A stretch of 64,000 bases of DNA from Symbiodinium natans (Eukaryota; Sar; Dinophyceae; Suessiales; Symbiodiniaceae). A program made the translations under genes and the position numbers. The stretch is taken from assembly GCA_905221605.1 (NCBI GenBank), contig CAJNDS010002278.1, forward strand, positions 201,756-265,755, given 5' to 3'. The first letter of the stretch is position 1. Each line of letters starts with the position of its first letter. Below the pieces are notes generated by a model. It ran no database searches, was not told the origin of the DNA, and saw only the letters and a list, made by a program, of their open reading frames with translations. Of this stretch, positions 1 to 9,875 are shown piece after piece.

Positions 1-43
1 TTTCGGGCTAGGGGGTCGTGCAGGATGCCAGTTCACAAAGCAT

Positions 44-107
44 ACCCTAAACCCTAAACCCTAAACCCTAAACCCTAAACCCTAAACCCTAAACCCTAAA
101 CCCTAAA
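44..107. repeat. telomere-like array, C-rich
   Basis: About nine perfect CCCTAAA units read on the plus strand. This is the first of many interstitial arrays; neither window edge is a chromosome end. Confidence 0.95.
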
Positions 108-239
108 TGTTGTTCCAAGCGGCCATGTAAGTAGCGTCACCATCGTAATTATACACATACGCCATCTGCGAATGACAAAAACGGTTTTGGGGGTTTAGCG
201 TTTAGGTTGGGCGGTTCAGGGCTTACATCGGGCCGCAGG

Positions 240-330
240 CAAGTAGATGTGAGCATTTAGGGTGGAGGGTTTAGGGTTTAGGGTGTAGGGTTTAGGGTTT
301 AGGGTTCAGTGTTCAGGGTTTAGGGTTTCA
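240..330. repeat. degenerate telomere-like array, G-rich
   Basis: TTTAGGG units mixed with TTCAGGG and GTGTAGGG variants. The stretch 331-1000 holds scattered single units and T/G-rich drifted copies, with no gene I can support. Confidence 0.8.
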
Positions 331-1002
331 ATTAGGTTTTATTTCTTCTGGGTTGTGTTTTGGGATGATTTTTAATTTTACTTCTTTCCTTATAAGGGAA
401 TCTGCTCGTAAATAAGCACAGGTTTATTCGCAGGGCTAGTTTAGGTTTAGGTGTAGGTTTTCTTTTAAGCTCTATCTAGTTTTAGGTGAAACCATCGGGC
501 TTCTTGGAGCTTGCTAGGGCTTAATGTGGCCTAAAAGGTTTTGTTGGGGTTTGTTAGGGTTCTCTTTCAGAGCTTATTGGGGCTTGTCAGGTTTTTTTTG
601 GGCTTGGGGCTTGTAGGGCTTATTGGGGCCCGGCTTATTTGTGCTCATTTCTTGTTAGCGCTAGGTCTTCTGAAAGGTTTTGTTGGTTTGTACGGCCGTA
701 TTGGGGCTCATCAACGCTTATCAACGCTTCTCAGGGCTTGGGGATTATTCGGCCTTATTAGAGCTTATCAAGGCTTCTCAGGGCTTAGGGTGTTTCAGGG
801 TCGCTGTAGGGCTTAGGCCCCTTAACCCTATACCATTAAAACTAATAGCTCAAACCCCCGAATGAAGCCTTAACCTCCATTCGAAGCCCTAAGCCCTAAA
901 CCCTAAACCCCCTCAAAACTCCACTTTGCAACCCTGAACCCAGGGCCTGTGAGTTGGGCAAAATAGCCCGCTGATGCATTGAGCCACCTGTCAACGACCC
1001 AG

Positions 1003-1044
1003 CAGGGGCACAGAGGCGCAGAGACCCCTAGCAAAAGTCTTCCC
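1003..1044 (+). CDS. candidate internal exon
   Basis: The acceptor follows ACGACCCAG and the donor is CCC|GTTCAT. It is 42 bp in phase 0 and reads QGHRGAETPSKSLP. Function unknown; the short length makes it a weak call alone. Confidence 0.3.
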
Positions 1045-1125
1045 GTTCATGGTTAGGATCTCTTCACGTTATACTCTGATAGGAATATGTAGGTTTAGGC
1101 AAGAGGGCTTGGACGAATTTCGAAG

Positions 1126-1172
1126 GGAAAGGTTTTTCACTTGTCAAACGCTGTCGCGATGCAGTCCTGCAA
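1126..1172 (+). CDS. candidate internal exon
   Basis: AG|G acceptor after ACGAATTTCGAAG, then GKVFHLSNAVAMQSC, then a GC-type donor running into CCCTAAA units. Function unknown. Confidence 0.3.
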
Positions 1173-1547
1173 GCCCTAAACCCCAAATCCTAAATCCCAA
1201 GCCCTAAAACACGAAACTGATCGGGGCTGTACCCTAGTTCAGTGAACTGACCGTATTGGGCTCGGGCTTTTCTTGATATGAAACAGGGTCTAGATGACTT
1301 TTAATGGTGAGTGTATATAGGGTCATCAGTATTGGTGGCTGTATCTGTGTAGTTCTCTAAATTAGGGTCCGTTTTGGGGTCGCCCGTATTGGTACGGCAC
1401 CCTTAAAATGAGGACACCCAGACTGGGATTCCGATTTTAGAGAACTCAGAGACTCGCTAATGGGGGCGCTGAAATGGGGGCGTAAGGTATGATGAGCCTG
1501 AAACGGTTCATTTGACGTCAATTGTGCAAAAATGTGCCTTTTCACAG

Positions 1548-1710
1548 TGCTTGTCGACTCCTGCGGAATCTCATTTCAATTTGGGCGATGAGGTTTTACT
1601 TGCGCTTGGAACCCTTTCCGAAAACTGTTGCGAAGATGATGCGGAGCGCGCGCACATCGTTGCAGCGAACATTGCGCAGCAGTTGCAGAAGCGCGCAATT
1701 GTGCACAATC
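1548..1710 (+). CDS. candidate exon, 54 codons, unknown protein
   Basis: One of the longest open islands in the left region. It starts after CTTTTCACAG and reads CLSTPAESHFNLGDEV, followed by an alanine- and glutamate-rich helical stretch ending AIVHN. The donor is AATC|GTGGTG. It is 163 bp, leaving one base over. The next exon (1830) opens with exactly the two bases needed, so the frame runs through as N-R-S. That phase match across a 119-bp intron is good evidence that both are real. Confidence 0.5.
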
Positions 1711-1829
1711 GTGGTGATCTGCGGCGCGCAAAATGCCACAATTGCCCACAATTGCCGTCGTTTGCGTGCGTTCTGCATTTGTGCATGTTTGCTCGCCGTG
1801 CCACGCGCAAGTGCGCGTTGTAATCTCAG

Positions 1830-1927
1830 GAAGCATGACAACAGCTGCAAGCAGCAGCTGCAGACTTCGAGTTAGAGTAGCCTTCATGCTCATGGGTTCA
1901 GCAGCAGCTCTTGGGAAGCAAGCGCCC
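1830..1927 (+). CDS. candidate exon paired with the one at 1548
   Basis: AG|G acceptor in GTTGTAATCTCAGG and donor CCC|GTAAGC. It reads SMTTAASSSCRL, then a basic-hydrophobic run VRVAFMLMGSAAALG that could be a signal or membrane segment. Phase agrees with the preceding exon. Confidence 0.5.
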
Positions 1928-2342
1928 GTAAGCCCCCATGTGAGGGGCCCCATTTGCGACACTCCAAAGAACCCTCCCAATATGTTGGGAGACTTTCTGT
2001 TCGACTTCCGGGTTTAGGGTTCAGGGTGCAATCTAGGGTCTATATCGGGCTAGGGTTTAGGATTATTGCCTCGGGAAAGTGGGCAGCAGACGCGCACGAC
2101 ATGGCATCGTTCCCGAAACCCTAAACCCTAAACCCTACACCCTAAACCCTAAACCTTAAACCTCCCCCCAGGTGGACAAACTAAACTGAACCTCCGAAGG
2201 GTTTCAAGGAGGTTTCGAGGGTTTCGGGCTTTTGGGTGTTAGGGCTTGGGATTTCCGGGTGTCGGGGCTTGGGGTCTCAATTTTGTGGGGGTTTGGAGCT
2301 GTCCGGTTGTTCCTGGACTTGATGAACTAGATGAACCCTGAG

Positions 2343-2423
2343 AGGGTTTAGGGTTTAGGGTTTAGGGTTTAGGGTTTAGGGTTTAGGGTTTAGGGTTTAG
2401 GGTTTAGGGTTTAGGGTTTAGGG
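2343..2423. repeat. telomere-like array, G-rich
   Basis: About eleven perfect TTTAGGG units. Confidence 0.95.
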
Positions 2424-2517
2424 CCTATGAGCTTTAGTAAGGCTTGTCGTAGCACATTGTCTTTGATGCCCGGCACGGGTTCCTAGATCTGCGTTGGCTT
2501 TTGGGGTCTTCTGCAAG

Positions 2518-2600
2518 CTTCCGGCACTCTTTGTCACGACTGGGCCGCATCGAAGAAGTCTTTGATCTGCATGAACCTGGGGACGAAGTGCACCAAAACC
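2518..2600 (+). CDS. candidate internal exon
   Basis: Acceptor after TCTTCTGCAAG. The frame reads FRHSLSRLGRIEEVFDLHE and continues PGDEVHQN, with a GC donor at the edge of a CCCTAAA array. The amphipathic, charged composition looks like protein. Family unknown. Confidence 0.45.
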
Positions 2601-2602
2601 GC

Positions 2603-2658
2603 ACCCTAAACCCTAAACCCTAAACCCTAAACCCTAAACCCTAAACCCTAAACCCTAA
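2603..2658. repeat. telomere-like array, C-rich
   Basis: About eight CCCTAAA units directly downstream of the candidate exon, as its intron start. Confidence 0.95.
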
Positions 2659-2898
2659 TCCTCGACCACGCACCACAGGCGCCTGGTTTACGTTACCCAG
2701 TCCCCATAGGTGCGGAATGAGTTCGGCAAGTGTGGGCAGGGTAATGTAGGGGTCGGAAAAATTGCTAGTAGTATTCCCTTGTGGTCCTAGTTGTACTGGA
2801 AGAACCCCCCAAAACCCTATTCTACTTTTTAAGGCCCTCATAGTAGACTGCACCACACCGCCGAGCGGACTTTTGCTTGCCATGGTTTCTCATTCCAG

Positions 2899-2953
2899 AG
2901 AAGCCATGGCAACTTGCTTCTGCGGTTCCTCGTGCGTGTGTTCATCATTACAG
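2899..2953 (+). CDS. candidate exon, hydrophobic
   Basis: Acceptor TTTCTCATTCCAG and donor ACAG|GTGTGC. One frame reads SHGNLLLRFLVRVFIIT, possibly part of a membrane helix. The other two frames are also open. Confidence 0.35.
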
Positions 2954-3080
2954 GTGTGCACGCATTCAAGCAGTATTCTGAACTTTTTGGTCCATGTGGC
3001 CAACCTCACAAGCATCCATTTTGTGTCCATTCGTGCAACTCATACATGGAGACTATAGTCTTCAATCGCCAAAGCTAGAG

Positions 3081-3104
3081 ACGAAGTCGTAGACGCGGAC
3101 CTTG
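3081..3104 (+). CDS. candidate micro-exon
   Basis: 24 bp after AAAGCTAGAG, reading DEVVDADL, with a GC donor (CTTG|GCTAGC). Weak by length alone. Confidence 0.2.
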
Positions 3105-3192
3105 GCTAGCTACCCTTCGAATCCAAGTGCCCTAAACATTCCGAGCCTAAACCTTACACAGGTCCACAACCCACGCTTTGTTTGAGCCCAAG

Positions 3193-3237
3193 CTCGAAGT
3201 ACCGTCCCTCAGTCGGAAGCGAAGTATCACAAGACAA
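3193..3237 (+). CDS. candidate internal exon
   Basis: 45 bp in phase 0 reading LEVPSLSRKRSITRQ. The acceptor follows GAGCCCAAG and the donor is CAA|GTCGCC. Basic, protein-like composition. Confidence 0.35.
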
Positions 3238-3435
3238 GTCGCCCTAAACCCTCAACCCGAAGCCACAGACACACATGAAACAGGGTTTATATTACTGTTT
3301 TTGGTGAGTGTATATAAGGTTCCTTTCTAATATTGGTGAGTGTATATACCTGGTGTCCTTTTGAGGGTACAAGAAATATATACCCTACTTCACATCCAAC
3401 CACCCCCTCCTTAGACCCTCGGGCCGGATCACCAG

Positions 3436-3476
3436 CAACCGAGCTTGGAGCTGCTCAAACCGATGGCCACGCGAAC
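3436..3476 (+). CDS. candidate internal exon
   Basis: Acceptor after GGATCACCAG, donor GAAC|GTACTA, reading QPSLELLKPMATR. Function unknown. Confidence 0.3.
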
Positions 3477-3479
3477 GTA

Positions 3480-3790
3480 CTAGATACCCAGAGAGCCCAA
3501 TATCCCTGAGTTAAGGAATACACCTTAAACTACACGGGGATCCCTAGTATTATTTAAGGTCTCTTCCTAAAATTAAGGGGCATTGGGTTCCTTGGAGAGG
3601 GAGTAGATGTTAATGGGAGAAGGGAAGAGGGGAGGTGGGGGCTGGGGGCTGATAATTGCTTCGTAAGCCCACTTTCGGGACACTAAACCCTAAACCTTAA
3701 ACCCTAAAGCCTAGACCCTAAGCCCTACACCCTAGGGTTTAGGGTTGAGGCTCTGGGGTGCTCTAGTCACACGCAGTATAGAAGATTTGG
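3480..3790. other. spacer with telomere-like singletons
   Basis: An A/G-rich stretch, then CCCTAAA-like units at 3687-3735 next to a short TTTAGGG unit. No gene supported. Confidence 0.5.
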
Positions 3791-3793
3791 CAG

Positions 3794-3816
3794 CTCGTAG
3801 CACCAGCTGCAAGCAG
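3794..3816 (+). CDS. candidate micro-exon
   Basis: 23 bp between GATTTGGCAG and GCAG|GTATCA, reading LVAPAAS or RSTSCKQ. Low weight by itself. Confidence 0.2.
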
Positions 3817-4123
3817 GTATCAAGGTTTTAAGGCACTAAGGCGAGAACAAACACGGAACTTGTATAAGCGAGTCCTGTTATTATTATCATTATTATTTTT
3901 CTCATTATCATTATTATATATTTTGATACTAAGATGAATATGAATGTTAGTATGAAGACTAGTATTTTTGTATCACGACTTGAATGCACCATCACACTTT
4001 GGATGCACCAAAAATGAGTGGTGAGGTTGCTTTCCCTATACAGGATCCAGGTACCCATATCGCAGATGCTTTTTGTTCGGCCGAAGGGGGTTACGTACTA
4101 TTTATTTACTGACTACTTTGCAG

Positions 4124-4155
4124 GGCAGAGTAAGTATGTACCTGGATCCTCCAAG
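4124..4155 (+). CDS. candidate micro-exon with strong splice sites
   Basis: The acceptor is TGACTACTTTGCAG|G and the donor CCAAG|GTGAGA. It reads GRVSMYLDPP. An internal GTAAGT at 4130 could serve as an alternative donor and would leave an exon of only 6 nt. Confidence 0.35.
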
Positions 4156-4352
4156 GTGAGAAAAAGCCACGGTGCCAGCTGATTCAGCACACCGCTCTTG
4201 ACTCCGATTCATTCGTCGCATATGTGTTTCCTTGGAGCTCCTTGAATACCTATAGCTGTCTTACTGCAAAATGTCCCTAAATCCGGAACCCCGTGAGCGC
4301 CGTTGAGTCTGCTGGGACCGATCCCTTCTGACCGAAGCAAAGTGCATGACAG

Positions 4353-4387
4353 GCGGGAAAACAGAGGAGCTGAGACCAGCTAATTAG
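4353..4387 (+). CDS. candidate exon, possibly terminal
   Basis: AG|G acceptor after TGCATGACAG. It reads GKTEELRPAN and then meets TAG supplied by the first TTAGGG of the next array. Either a terminal exon, or an internal one using a GA donor at GCT|GAGACC. Confidence 0.3.
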
Positions 4388-4585
4388 GGTTTAGGGTTTA
4401 AAGGCCATCAGTGCGCTCTTTGAAGTGTAAGAATCCACACATGGAAATGTGTAGTTCCCGTATGGAACACGCAGCGTTCTGTTTTCAAGAGTTGCTAGAG
4501 CCCCTAAACCTAAATCCGAAGCCCTAAACCCTGGTAGAGCCATGCAGAGCAACTTTCTCATCTTGCCTAGAGCACTGGCGCGGCT

Positions 4586-4640
4586 GAGGGTTTAGGGTTT
4601 AGGGTTTAGGGTTTAGGGTTTAGGGTTTAGGGTTTAGGGC
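4586..4640. repeat. telomere-like array, G-rich
   Basis: About eight TTTAGGG units, interrupted from the next array by the exon-like island at 4662. Confidence 0.95.
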
Positions 4641-4661
4641 TTTACCTAACTCCGAGCCGAG

Positions 4662-4755
4662 GCAGAGGAGAAGCCCAACGTCGTCCGGTCGCCCCGCTAT
4701 GCCGGGCGAGTCGGTGAGCAGGGGGATGAGGAGGCTTGGGCCAGCGATTCTCTTG
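4662..4755 (+). CDS. candidate internal exon, acidic
   Basis: AG|G acceptor after CTCCGAGCCGAG. It reads AEEKPNVVRSPRYAGRVGE followed by QGDEEAWASDSL. The donor TCTTG|GTGGTTTAGGG is partly telomere-derived. The opposite strand is also open over this island, with its own plausible donor. I prefer plus because all neighbouring candidates are plus. Confidence 0.4.
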
Positions 4756-4759
4756 GTGG

Positions 4760-4808
4760 TTTAGGGTTTAGGGTTTAGGGTTTAGGGTTTAGGGTTCAGG
4801 GTTTAGGG
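4760..4808. repeat. telomere-like array, G-rich
   Basis: About six TTTAGGG units with one TTCAGGG. Confidence 0.95.
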
Positions 4809-4987
4809 CTACTTGGTAGCCCCCGTGGTATCCTTTCGCCCTTTTTTGGTTCTGCCCTTATTAGAAGATGCTTCCTCGGCTACTAAGTTCTCAACGGATA
4901 GCAGCTAATGTAGGGGAATAAGATTAGGGGTCCCTTGTACGGGTCCCGCCTTGTGCCCCTCGAGAGTTTCTCTGAACCAGAAACCCC

Positions 4988-5042
4988 CAAGCCCTAAACC
5001 CTAAACCCTAAACCCTAAACCCTAAACCCTAAACCCTAAACC
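4988..5042. repeat. telomere-like array, C-rich
   Basis: About eight CCCTAAA units, ending upstream of the candidate exon at 5066. Confidence 0.95.
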
Positions 5043-5065
5043 AGGGACCAGGGAGATAGCTCAAG

Positions 5066-5092
5066 GCTTCGCCCTATACGCCCCCCAAGCAG
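5066..5092 (+). CDS. candidate micro-exon
   Basis: 27 bp in phase 0 between AGCTCAAG|G and CAG|GTTGAG, reading ASPYTPPKQ. Both sites fit the local AG|G and GT rules. Confidence 0.35.
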
Positions 5093-5134
5093 GTTGAGAG
5101 AAGTTCGCAAACCAGCAGATAGTGTTTGGGGTTT

Positions 5135-5222
5135 CGGGCTTAGGGTTTAGGGTTTGGGGTTTAGGGTTCAGGGTTTAGGGTTTAGGGTTTGGGGTTTAGG
5201 GTTTGGGGTTTGGGGTTTAGGG
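5135..5222. repeat. mixed telomere-like array, G-rich
   Basis: TTTAGGG units alternating with TTTGGGG, a variant that recurs along the window. Confidence 0.9.
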
Positions 5223-5233
5223 TGCTCTTGAAG

Positions 5234-5259
5234 GAGCCAAGGCTTGTCTCAAAGTCTTC
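5234..5259 (+). CDS. candidate micro-exon
   Basis: 26 bp from CTTGAAG|G to CTTC|GTAAAG, reading AKACLKVF. The opposite strand is open through the same island, so orientation is inferred from neighbours. Confidence 0.25.
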
Positions 5260-5317
5260 GTAAAGAAAGGAAGGCAAGGCCCCGACAGCCGACCAGGCAA
5301 AGAACTCAAGATCATGT

Positions 5318-5381
5318 AGGGTTTAGGGTTTAGGGTTTAGGGTTTAGGGTTTAGGGTTTAGGGTTTAGGGTTTAGGGTAGA
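5318..5381. repeat. telomere-like array, G-rich
   Basis: About nine TTTAGGG units. Confidence 0.95.
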
Positions 5382-5530
5382 AGGGACCTTAGGGATTATT
5401 TAGGGTTTATTTAGGTACCTAGGGACTACAGAAGGTATGTATAGTTTTTTTCGGTACATAGGGACTACATAAGGTCTATATCGGGGTTCTATATGGGTGA
5501 TAGAGGGGGAGAAGATCGGGCCCCTTCTAG

Positions 5531-5628
5531 GGACAACCCCGAAGCACCTGACACAAGCCCTGAGAAACCGAGACTTCTGCCTCCCCACGGCAGGAGATGG
5601 AACCACTCCTGATTCCAGAAGAAGCCAT
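5531..5628 (+). CDS. candidate internal exon
   Basis: Acceptor CCCCTTCTAG|G and donor CCAT|GTGGGT. The continuous frame reads TTPKHLTQALRNRDFCLPTA, then GDGTTPDSRRSH. A second acceptor (CCCACG GCAG) inside it could give a shorter exon in another frame (EMEPLLIPEEAM). Confidence 0.45.
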
Positions 5629-5753
5629 GTGGGTGACTCAAGGGGTGCATGGGTTTACGGGGTTCATTGTTTCATAGGGTTTATAGTTTATCGGGTCTAT
5701 AGTTTGTAGTGTTTATAGGGTTCATAGGGTTTATAGTTTATAGGGTCTTTCAG

Positions 5754-5798
5754 CGCAGAGCGGCAGAAGATCTCATGCTCATATGGCACCGAGATTCT
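5754..5798 (+). CDS. candidate internal exon
   Basis: 45 bp in phase 0 after GGTCTTTCAG, reading RRAAEDLMLIWHRDS, donor TTCT|GTCCAG. Confidence 0.4.
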
Positions 5799-6059
5799 GT
5801 CCAGTCCGAGCAAATGTCCAGGAGTTTCTAAGATTAGGCTTCGGCTGTCGCATCTGGTTCAAGTCGGGTTAAAGTCTTGTGTTTTGTTTCTTCTTTGGTT
5901 TGACGGTTTCTTTGGGGATTTGGTTGGTTTGGGTTGCAAAATTGGCTATATAGAGCAAAGCAAGATGGCACGAGACATGGCAAGTGTCTCACACTGGCCA
6001 CGTTGTCAATCTTGGCAATAGCTTAAGCGCCACAATAATGTCTAAACGGAGAGGACGAA

Positions 6060-6290
6060 ACCTTTAACCCCAACAGAATACACCCCAACAATTCTAAACC
6101 CTAAAACGCCTACACCTCTCAACCCTAAACCCCTAACCCCTAACCCCCTCAACCCCTAAAACCCCTAAAACCCCTAAACCCCTAAAACCCCTAAAACCCC
6201 TAAACCCCTAATTTCCCGAGGACTCCTAAACCCTAAACCCAAGCTTGACCCTAAAACCTCCAAGCCCCTAAACCTTTAAACTCTATAGGA
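6060..6290. repeat. degenerate telomere-like array, C-rich with 8-bp units
   Basis: Runs of CCCCTAAA and CCCCTAAAA, so the unit length drifts from seven to eight or nine. Confidence 0.85.
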
Positions 6291-6337
6291 ACCCTAGGCA
6301 GCCAGTGGTGCCCTTTTGCACTTTGTGTTGGTTCTAG

Positions 6338-6420
6338 GTGCCCTCATAAAGACACCAACCCCTAAAAGGGTACCCTTATTTGTGCTTATCTTGTATTGGG
6401 CTAGCAAGTATGGGAACTAA
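6338..6420. repeat. short dispersed element, family with 42,823 and 50,158
   Basis: Contains ACCAACCCCTAAAAGGGTACCC and a following CTTATT. Close matches occur near 42,830 and 50,165, each followed by a GGGCTA- or GCAAGA-type context. Likely a small non-autonomous repeat. Confidence 0.45.
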
Positions 6421-6591
6421 TCCCGAAACCCAAACCCTAAAACCCTAAGCCTTTAAACCCCAAACCCTAAACCCTAAACCCCTGAAGCCTTTAAACCCTA
6501 TGGCTAAACCTAAACCCTAAGCCCGAAACCCTAAGCCCTAAACCCAAAACCCTAAGCCCTAAGCCCTATAGAAACTCTCGGGGCTTTGCAG

Positions 6592-6628
6592 GCTTCCACG
6601 AGCCGACCCCAATTCCCAAAGTCGAGGG
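6592..6628 (+). CDS. candidate micro-exon
   Basis: AG|G acceptor in GGGGCTTTGCAGG, reading FHEPTPIPKVE, donor GAGG|GTTTGG donated by a TTTGGGG unit. Confidence 0.3.
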
Positions 6629-6629
6629 G

Positions 6630-6760
6630 TTTGGGGTATAGGGTTTAGGGTTTGGGGTTTAGGGTTTTGGGGTTCAGGGTTTAGGGTTTAGGGTTTGGGG
6701 TTTAGGGTTTAGGGTTTAGGGTTTGGGGTTTAGGGCTTAGGGTTTAGGGTTTAGGGTTGA
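6630..6760. repeat. telomere-like array, G-rich, mixed TTTAGGG/TTTGGGG
   Basis: About seventeen units with frequent TTTGGGG. Confidence 0.9.
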
Positions 6761-6797
6761 GAGCTGCCCCTAGACCGGTTTGAGGTTTCCCCATAAG

Positions 6798-6838
6798 AGT
6801 GTCATCGTGTTCGACGAACCAGGAAGCAGATAAGATTT
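6798..6838 (+). CDS. candidate internal exon, GA donor
   Basis: Acceptor TTTCCCCATAAG, reading SVIVFDEPGS, then GCA|GATAAG as a dinoflagellate-type GA donor. A TAA follows in frame, so splicing or termination must occur here. Confidence 0.35.
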
Positions 6839-6865
6839 GTACCGGCCTGAGCAGTTTGGGATTCC

Positions 6866-6962
6866 TAAACCCTAAACCCTAAACCCCAAACCCCAAACCC
6901 TAAACCCTAAACCCTAAACCCCAAACCCCAAACCCTAAACCCTAAACCCTAAACCCTAAACC
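6866..6962. repeat. telomere-like array, C-rich, mixed CCCTAAA/CCCCAAA
   Basis: About fourteen units. Together with 6630-6760 it makes a G-rich/C-rich inverted pair around the island at 6798. Confidence 0.95.
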
Positions 6963-6991
6963 GGTTCAGGCCCAACTGTTGAAAAACTCAG

Positions 6992-7042
6992 GGCCTCTTC
7001 TGCCTCGGCCTCGGCCTCCGCCATGGCGTCATCCTTCGCACA
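6992..7042 (+). CDS. candidate exon, hydrophobic
   Basis: AG|G acceptor after TTGAAAAACTCAG, 51 bp in phase 0, reading GLFCLGLGLRHGVILRT, with a GA donor (ACA|GATCCT). Possible membrane segment. The opposite strand is open too, and reads acidic. Confidence 0.35.
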
Positions 7043-7079
7043 GATCCTTGGCACCTGGAAGATCTGGGGGCCCGAATTA

Positions 7080-7250
7080 TTTAGAAAATATATATATATA
7101 TTGTTATTATTATTATTTGTTTTTATTTTTTTGTTTTATTATTTGTATTTGTTTTTTTTTTTTTTTTTTTTTTTTTGGGGGGGGGGGGGTGGCCCTAAGT
7201 ATTAGAATGTACATGTTTTTTTTTTTTTTTGGGGGGGGGGGGAGGGGGTG
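7080..7250. repeat. AT microsatellite and paired T-to-G homopolymers
   Basis: (TA)n near 7088, then two copies of a long T run followed directly by a long G run (7149-7189 and 7215-7248). Open frames here come only from low complexity. Confidence 0.85.
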
Positions 7251-7429
7251 GGGTGGTATTCTAGTAGAGTTATAAAGGGGCCATAAGGGACTACGTACCT
7301 GCTTCCCGGTGTATTTAGGTCTAGGGTTTGGGGTTCAGGGTTTAGGGTTTACATTTCTATATATATATATATGTAAGAGGGACCTTTAGGTACTATGTGA
7401 TTACTTTCCTTTCTTGGAGAAGGAGGTTA

Positions 7430-9870
7430 AATAGTTTAGATAGTTTAGATAGTTTTAGATAGTTTAGATAGTTTAGATAGTTCAGGAAGCCCCTGAACTA
7501 TCTAAACTATCTAAACTATCTAACCTCTTTCCGGGGAGGCCCCCAGGAGGTTTGAAACTTTCTAAACTATCTAAACTATCTAAACTATCTAACCTCGATT
7601 TTGGGAAAAAAGGAGGTTAGATAGTTTAGATAGTTTAGATAGTTTAGACGAGCCCCTCAACTATCTAAACTATCTAACCTCGATTTTGGGAAAACAGAGG
7701 TTAGATAGTTTAGATAGTTTAGATAGTTTAGATAGTTTAGAAGGTTTCAAACCTCCTGGGGGCCTCCCCGGAAAGAGGTTAGATAGTTTAGATAGTTTAG
7801 ATAGTTCAGGAAGCCCCTGAACTATCTAAACTATCTAAACTATCTAACCTCTTTCCGGTGAGGCCCCGAGGAGGTTTGAAACTTTCTAAACTATCTAAAC
7901 TATCTAAACTATCTAAACTATCTAACCTCGATTTTGGGAAAAAAGGAGGTTAGATAGTTTAGATAGTTTAGATAGTTTAGACGAGCCCCTAAACTATCTA
8001 AACTATCTAACCTCGATTTTGGGAAAAACAGAGGTTAGATAGTTTAGATAGTTTAGATAGTTTAGAAAGTTTTAATTCCCTCTGGGTCGGCCCCAGCCAG
8101 AGGTTAGATAGTTTAGATAGTTTAGATAGTTCAGGAAGCCCCTGAACTATCTAAACTATCTAAACTATCTAACCTCTTTCCGGGGAGGCCCCCAGGAGGT
8201 TTGAAACTTTCTAAACTATCTAAACTATCTAAACTATCTAACCTCGATTTTGGGAGAAAAGGAGGTCAGATAGTTTAGATAGTTTAGAAAAAAAAGATAG
8301 TTTAGATAGTTTAGACGAGCCCCTAAACTATCTAAACTATCTAACCTCGGTTTTGGGAAAAACAGAGGTTAGATAGTTTGGATAGTTTGGATAGTTTAGA
8401 TAGTTTAGATAGTTTAGAAAGTTTTAATTCCCTTTGGGTCGGCCCCAGCCAGAGGTTAGATAGTTTAGATAGTTTAGATAGTTCAGGAAGCCCCTGAACC
8501 ATCTAAACCATCTAAACTATCTAACCTCTTTCCGGTGAGGCCCCCAGGAGGTTTGAAACTTCCTAAACTATCTAAACTATCTAAACTATCTAAACTATCT
8601 AAACTATCTAACCTCGATTTTGGGACAAAAGGAGTTTATATAATTTAGATAGTTTAGATAGTTTAGATAGTTTAGACGAGCCCCTAAACTATCTAAACTA
8701 TCTAACCTCGATTTTGGGAAAAACAGAGGTTAGATAGTTTAGATTGTTTAGATAGTTTAGATAGTTTAGAAAGTTTTAATTCCCTCTGGGTCGGCCCCAG
8801 CCAGAGGTTAGATAGTTTAGATAGTTCAGGAAGCCCCTGAACTATCTAAACTATCTAAACTATCTAACCTCTTTCCGGGGAGGCCCCCAGGAGGTTTGAA
8901 CTATCTAAACTATCTAAACTATCTAAACTATCTAAACTATCTAACCTCGATTTTGGGAAAAAAGGAGGGAAAAAAGGTTTAGGTTAGATAGTTTAGATAG
9001 TTTAGATAGTTTAGATAGTTTAGATAGTTTAGATAGTTTAGATAGTTTAGATAGTTTAGATAGTTTAGACGAGCCCCTAAACTATCTAAACTATCTAACC
9101 TCGATTTTGGGAGAAACAGAGGTTAGATAGTTTAGATAGTTTAGATAGTTTAGAAAGTTTTAATTTCCTCTGGGTCGGCCCCAGCCAGAGGTTAGAGAGT
9201 TTAGATAGTTTAGATAGGTCAGGAAGGCCCTGAACTATCTAAACTATCTAAACTATCTAACCTCTTTCCGGGGAGGCCCCCAGGAGGTTTGAAACTTTCT
9301 AAACTATCTAAACTATCTAAACTATCTAACCTCGATTTTGGGAAAAAAGGAGGTTAGATAGTTTAGATAGTTTAGATAGTTTAGACGAGCCCCTAAACTA
9401 TCTAAACTATCTAACCTCGATTTTGGGAAAAACAGAGGTTAGATAGTTTAGATAGTTTAGATAGTTTAGAAAGTTTTAATTTCCTCTGGGCCGACCCCGG
9501 CCAGAGGTTAGATAGTTTAGATAGTTTTGATAGTTCAGGAAGCCCCTGAACTATCTAAACTATCTAAACTATCTAACCTCTTTCCGGGGAGGCCCCCAGG
9601 AGGTTTGAAACTTTCTAAACTTTCTAAACTTTCTAAACTGTCTAAACTATCTAAACTATCTAAACTATCTAAACTATCTAAACTATCTAAACTATCTAAC
9701 TCGTTTTTGGAAAAAAAGGAGGTTAGATAGTTTAGATAGTTTAGATAGTTCAGACGAGCCCCTCAACTATCTAAACTATCTAACCTCTATTTTGGGAACA
9801 CAGAGGTTAGATAGTTTAGATAGTTTAGAAAGTTTTAATTCCCTCTGGGTCGCCCCCAGCCAGAGGTTAG
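7430..9870. repeat. strand-switching 9-bp array with higher-order repeat
   Basis: Blocks of GATAGTTTA alternate with blocks of the reverse complement TAAACTATC, so neighbouring blocks can fold back. Conserved spacers recur: one with TTCAGGAAGCCCCTGAAC, one with CGATTTTGGGAAAA, one GC-rich (GGGGAGGCCCCCAGGAGG) and one with TCGGCCCCAGCC. The TTCAGGAAGCC marker falls at about 7481, 7805, 8130, 8482, 8825, 9218 and 9534, giving seven higher-order copies of 316-393 bp. Confidence 0.95.
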
Positions 9871-9875
9871 ATAGT

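Noticed and set aside
1-120. A real chromosome end at the left edge
   Set aside because: The CCCTAAA array at 44-107 is no longer than many internal ones, and unrelated sequence precedes it.
5230-5320. Minus-strand exon (EFFAWSAVGALPSFLYEDF)
   Set aside because: The frame is attractive, but its splice sites do not follow the AG|G rule and all neighbours support plus. Kept only as an ambiguity.
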